Assembly (NCBI GenBank): GCA_963693635.1
Contig: CAVOBC010000244.1
Location: 1 to 7,358 of the forward strand
Direction of reading: 5' to 3'
Length of the DNA stretch: 7,358 nucleotides
Source of the DNA: CAVOBC01 sp963693635
GTDB lineage: Bacteria > Pseudomonadota > Gammaproteobacteria > Pseudomonadales > Azotimanducaceae
Shown: positions 6,467 through 7,358 of the stretch, in pieces
How the letters are laid out: every line of letters begins with the position of its first letter
Numbering within the stretch: position 1 is the stretch's first letter
Made by a program: the position numbers and the translations under genes
Notes under the pieces: generated by a model
What the model saw: only the letters and a program-made list of their open reading frames with translations
Told to the model about the DNA's origin: nothing
The model's database searches: none

Positions 6467-7358
6467 ATGGCATTCCATAGCATCGCGTTTGGACTAGGCA
6501 CCAGAAGCGCCGCCGGAGCGTGGCTTGAGGTTTTCTTTCCTGCGCCCATTTTTCATCCCGACACCGCGATCATCGAGGCAATCGGCGGCGCACTTGGCTA
6601 CACGGGCGGCAACCAGGACATCAACCTCACCGACACCCAACTTGAAGCCCTCGCCGGTGTCGTGCCTGACGCCCAGAAGGCCATCGTGACGGGCCTGACG
6701 GGTGCATCCGGAAGTGCGGTCGCGACGTTCATCGAGTCAGATGACGCGCTGACGACCACACCCGAGACGTACCTCAAGCTGCACCTGCTGTCGCATCGTC
6801 ATGTGCTGCCCAACGAGCAGAACCTGGACAATATCTATCCCTTGTTGCCCAACGTTGCCTGGACCAATCTCGGGTCAGTTGATCTTGAGGACCTGCCTGC
6901 AAGGCAACTTCAGGAGCGCGCTGCAGGCCGCTTGCTGATGGTCAACTCCGTGGACAAATTTCCGCGCATGACCGACTACGTAGTGCCTGCCGGCGTGCGC
7001 ATTGCACACGCGTCGCGCGTTCGCCTTGGCGCCTATGTTGGAGAGGGCACTACGGTCATGCACGAGGGCTTTGTCAACTTCAATGCCGGCGCAATCGGCC
7101 CCAACATGGTCGAGGGCCGCATCAGCCAGGGCGTGACCGTGGGGGCCGGCTCGGATCTTGGCGGCAGCGCCAGCACCGCCGGGACCTTGTCCGGCGGGGG
7201 CAATATCGTCATCACGATCGGCAAAGACTGCCTCGTTTCAGCCAACGCGGGGACCGGCATTCCACTCGGCGACCGCTGCACGATCGAAGCGGGCCTGTAC
7301 ATCACCCCCGGCACCGTCGTGCAGGTCGTCGATGAATCGCGCAACCCCGTTCGCAAGG
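6467..7358 (+). CDS. dapD: tetrahydrodipicolinate N-succinyltransferase, 3' end cut by window edge
   Basis: DapD transfers a succinyl group from succinyl-CoA to tetrahydrodipicolinate, committing it to the succinylase branch of diaminopimelate/lysine synthesis; DapC, encoded just upstream, acts next. The frame runs 297 codons to the window edge with no stop. It matches the longer Pseudomonas/actinobacterial type (about 320-345 aa) and not the shorter E. coli type. An N-terminal domain (to about 165) includes AWLEVFF (18-24), YLKLHLLSHR (102-111) and LLPNVAWTN (126-134). KFPRMTDYVVPAGVRIA (164-180) follows. The left-handed beta-helix then carries EGTTVMHEGFVNFNAG (193-208), whose E200 corresponds to the catalytic Glu of the family. 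LSGGGNIV (241-248) and IPLGDR (265-270) are also conserved. I chose ATG 6467 because the product starts MAFHSIAFGLGT, as in relatives. A weak GGA lies upstream (6456-6458). About 45 residues are probably missing. Confidence 0.96.
   Translation, partial: MAFHSIAFGLGTRSAAGAWLEVFFPAPIFHPDTAIIEAIGGALGYTGGNQDINLTDTQLEALAGVVPDAQKAIVTGLTGASGSAVATFIESDDALTTTPETYLKLHLLSHRHVLPNEQNLDNIYPLLPNVAWTNLGSVDLEDLPARQLQERAAGRLLMVNSVDKFPRMTDYVVPAGVRIAHASRVRLGAYVGEGTTVMHEGFVNFNAGAIGPNMVEGRISQGVTVGAGSDLGGSASTAGTLSGGGNIVITIGKDCLVSANAGTGIPLGDRCTIEAGLYITPGTVVQVVDESRNPVRK

Overview
This window holds core housekeeping genes from what looks like a gammaproteobacterium. I place it there from the gene order and protein matches recalled from memory: a ribosomal protein S2 gene facing away from map, glnD, a Pseudomonas-type dapC and a Pseudomonas/actinobacterial-type dapD. 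Base composition looks GC-rich, roughly 60% by eye. I cannot name a genus.

Layout. Positions 1-839 are rpsB on the minus strand, cut by the left edge inside an unusual repetitive tail of (Glu-Ala-Pro-Ala-Ala-Asp)n. Positions 840-1328 are a divergent control region. It holds the rpsB leader, with a candidate H-type pseudoknot just before its ribosome binding site, then outward-facing extended -10 promoters for rpsB and map around a GC-rich core with nothing recognised in it. The map leader contains a possible 18-codon upstream ORF whose stop overlaps the map start. On the plus strand follow map (1329-2111), glnD (2179-4890), dapC (about 5130-6320) and dapD (6467 to beyond the right edge).

How the genes work together. 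RpsB and Map serve translation: a 30S subunit protein, and removal of the initiator methionine. GlnD senses glutamine and sets the uridylylation state of PII proteins, so it governs nitrogen assimilation. DapD and DapC catalyse two consecutive steps of the succinylase route to meso-diaminopimelate and lysine, and DapC takes its amino group from glutamate. The neighbourhood therefore groups translation, nitrogen sensing and a nitrogen-consuming cell-wall/lysine pathway. map and glnD (67 bp apart) could be one transcript. dapC (239 bp after glnD) and dapD (146 bp after dapC) have gaps long enough for their own promoters, but I see only weak ones.

I found no mobile element, CRISPR array, tRNA, rRNA or defence system. 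The genes are ordinary and intact. The points worth a second look are non-coding or low-complexity: the rpsB leader pseudoknot, the S2 tail repeat, the upstream ORF before map, and a 16-bp tandem repeat with nearby hairpins between glnD and dapC.
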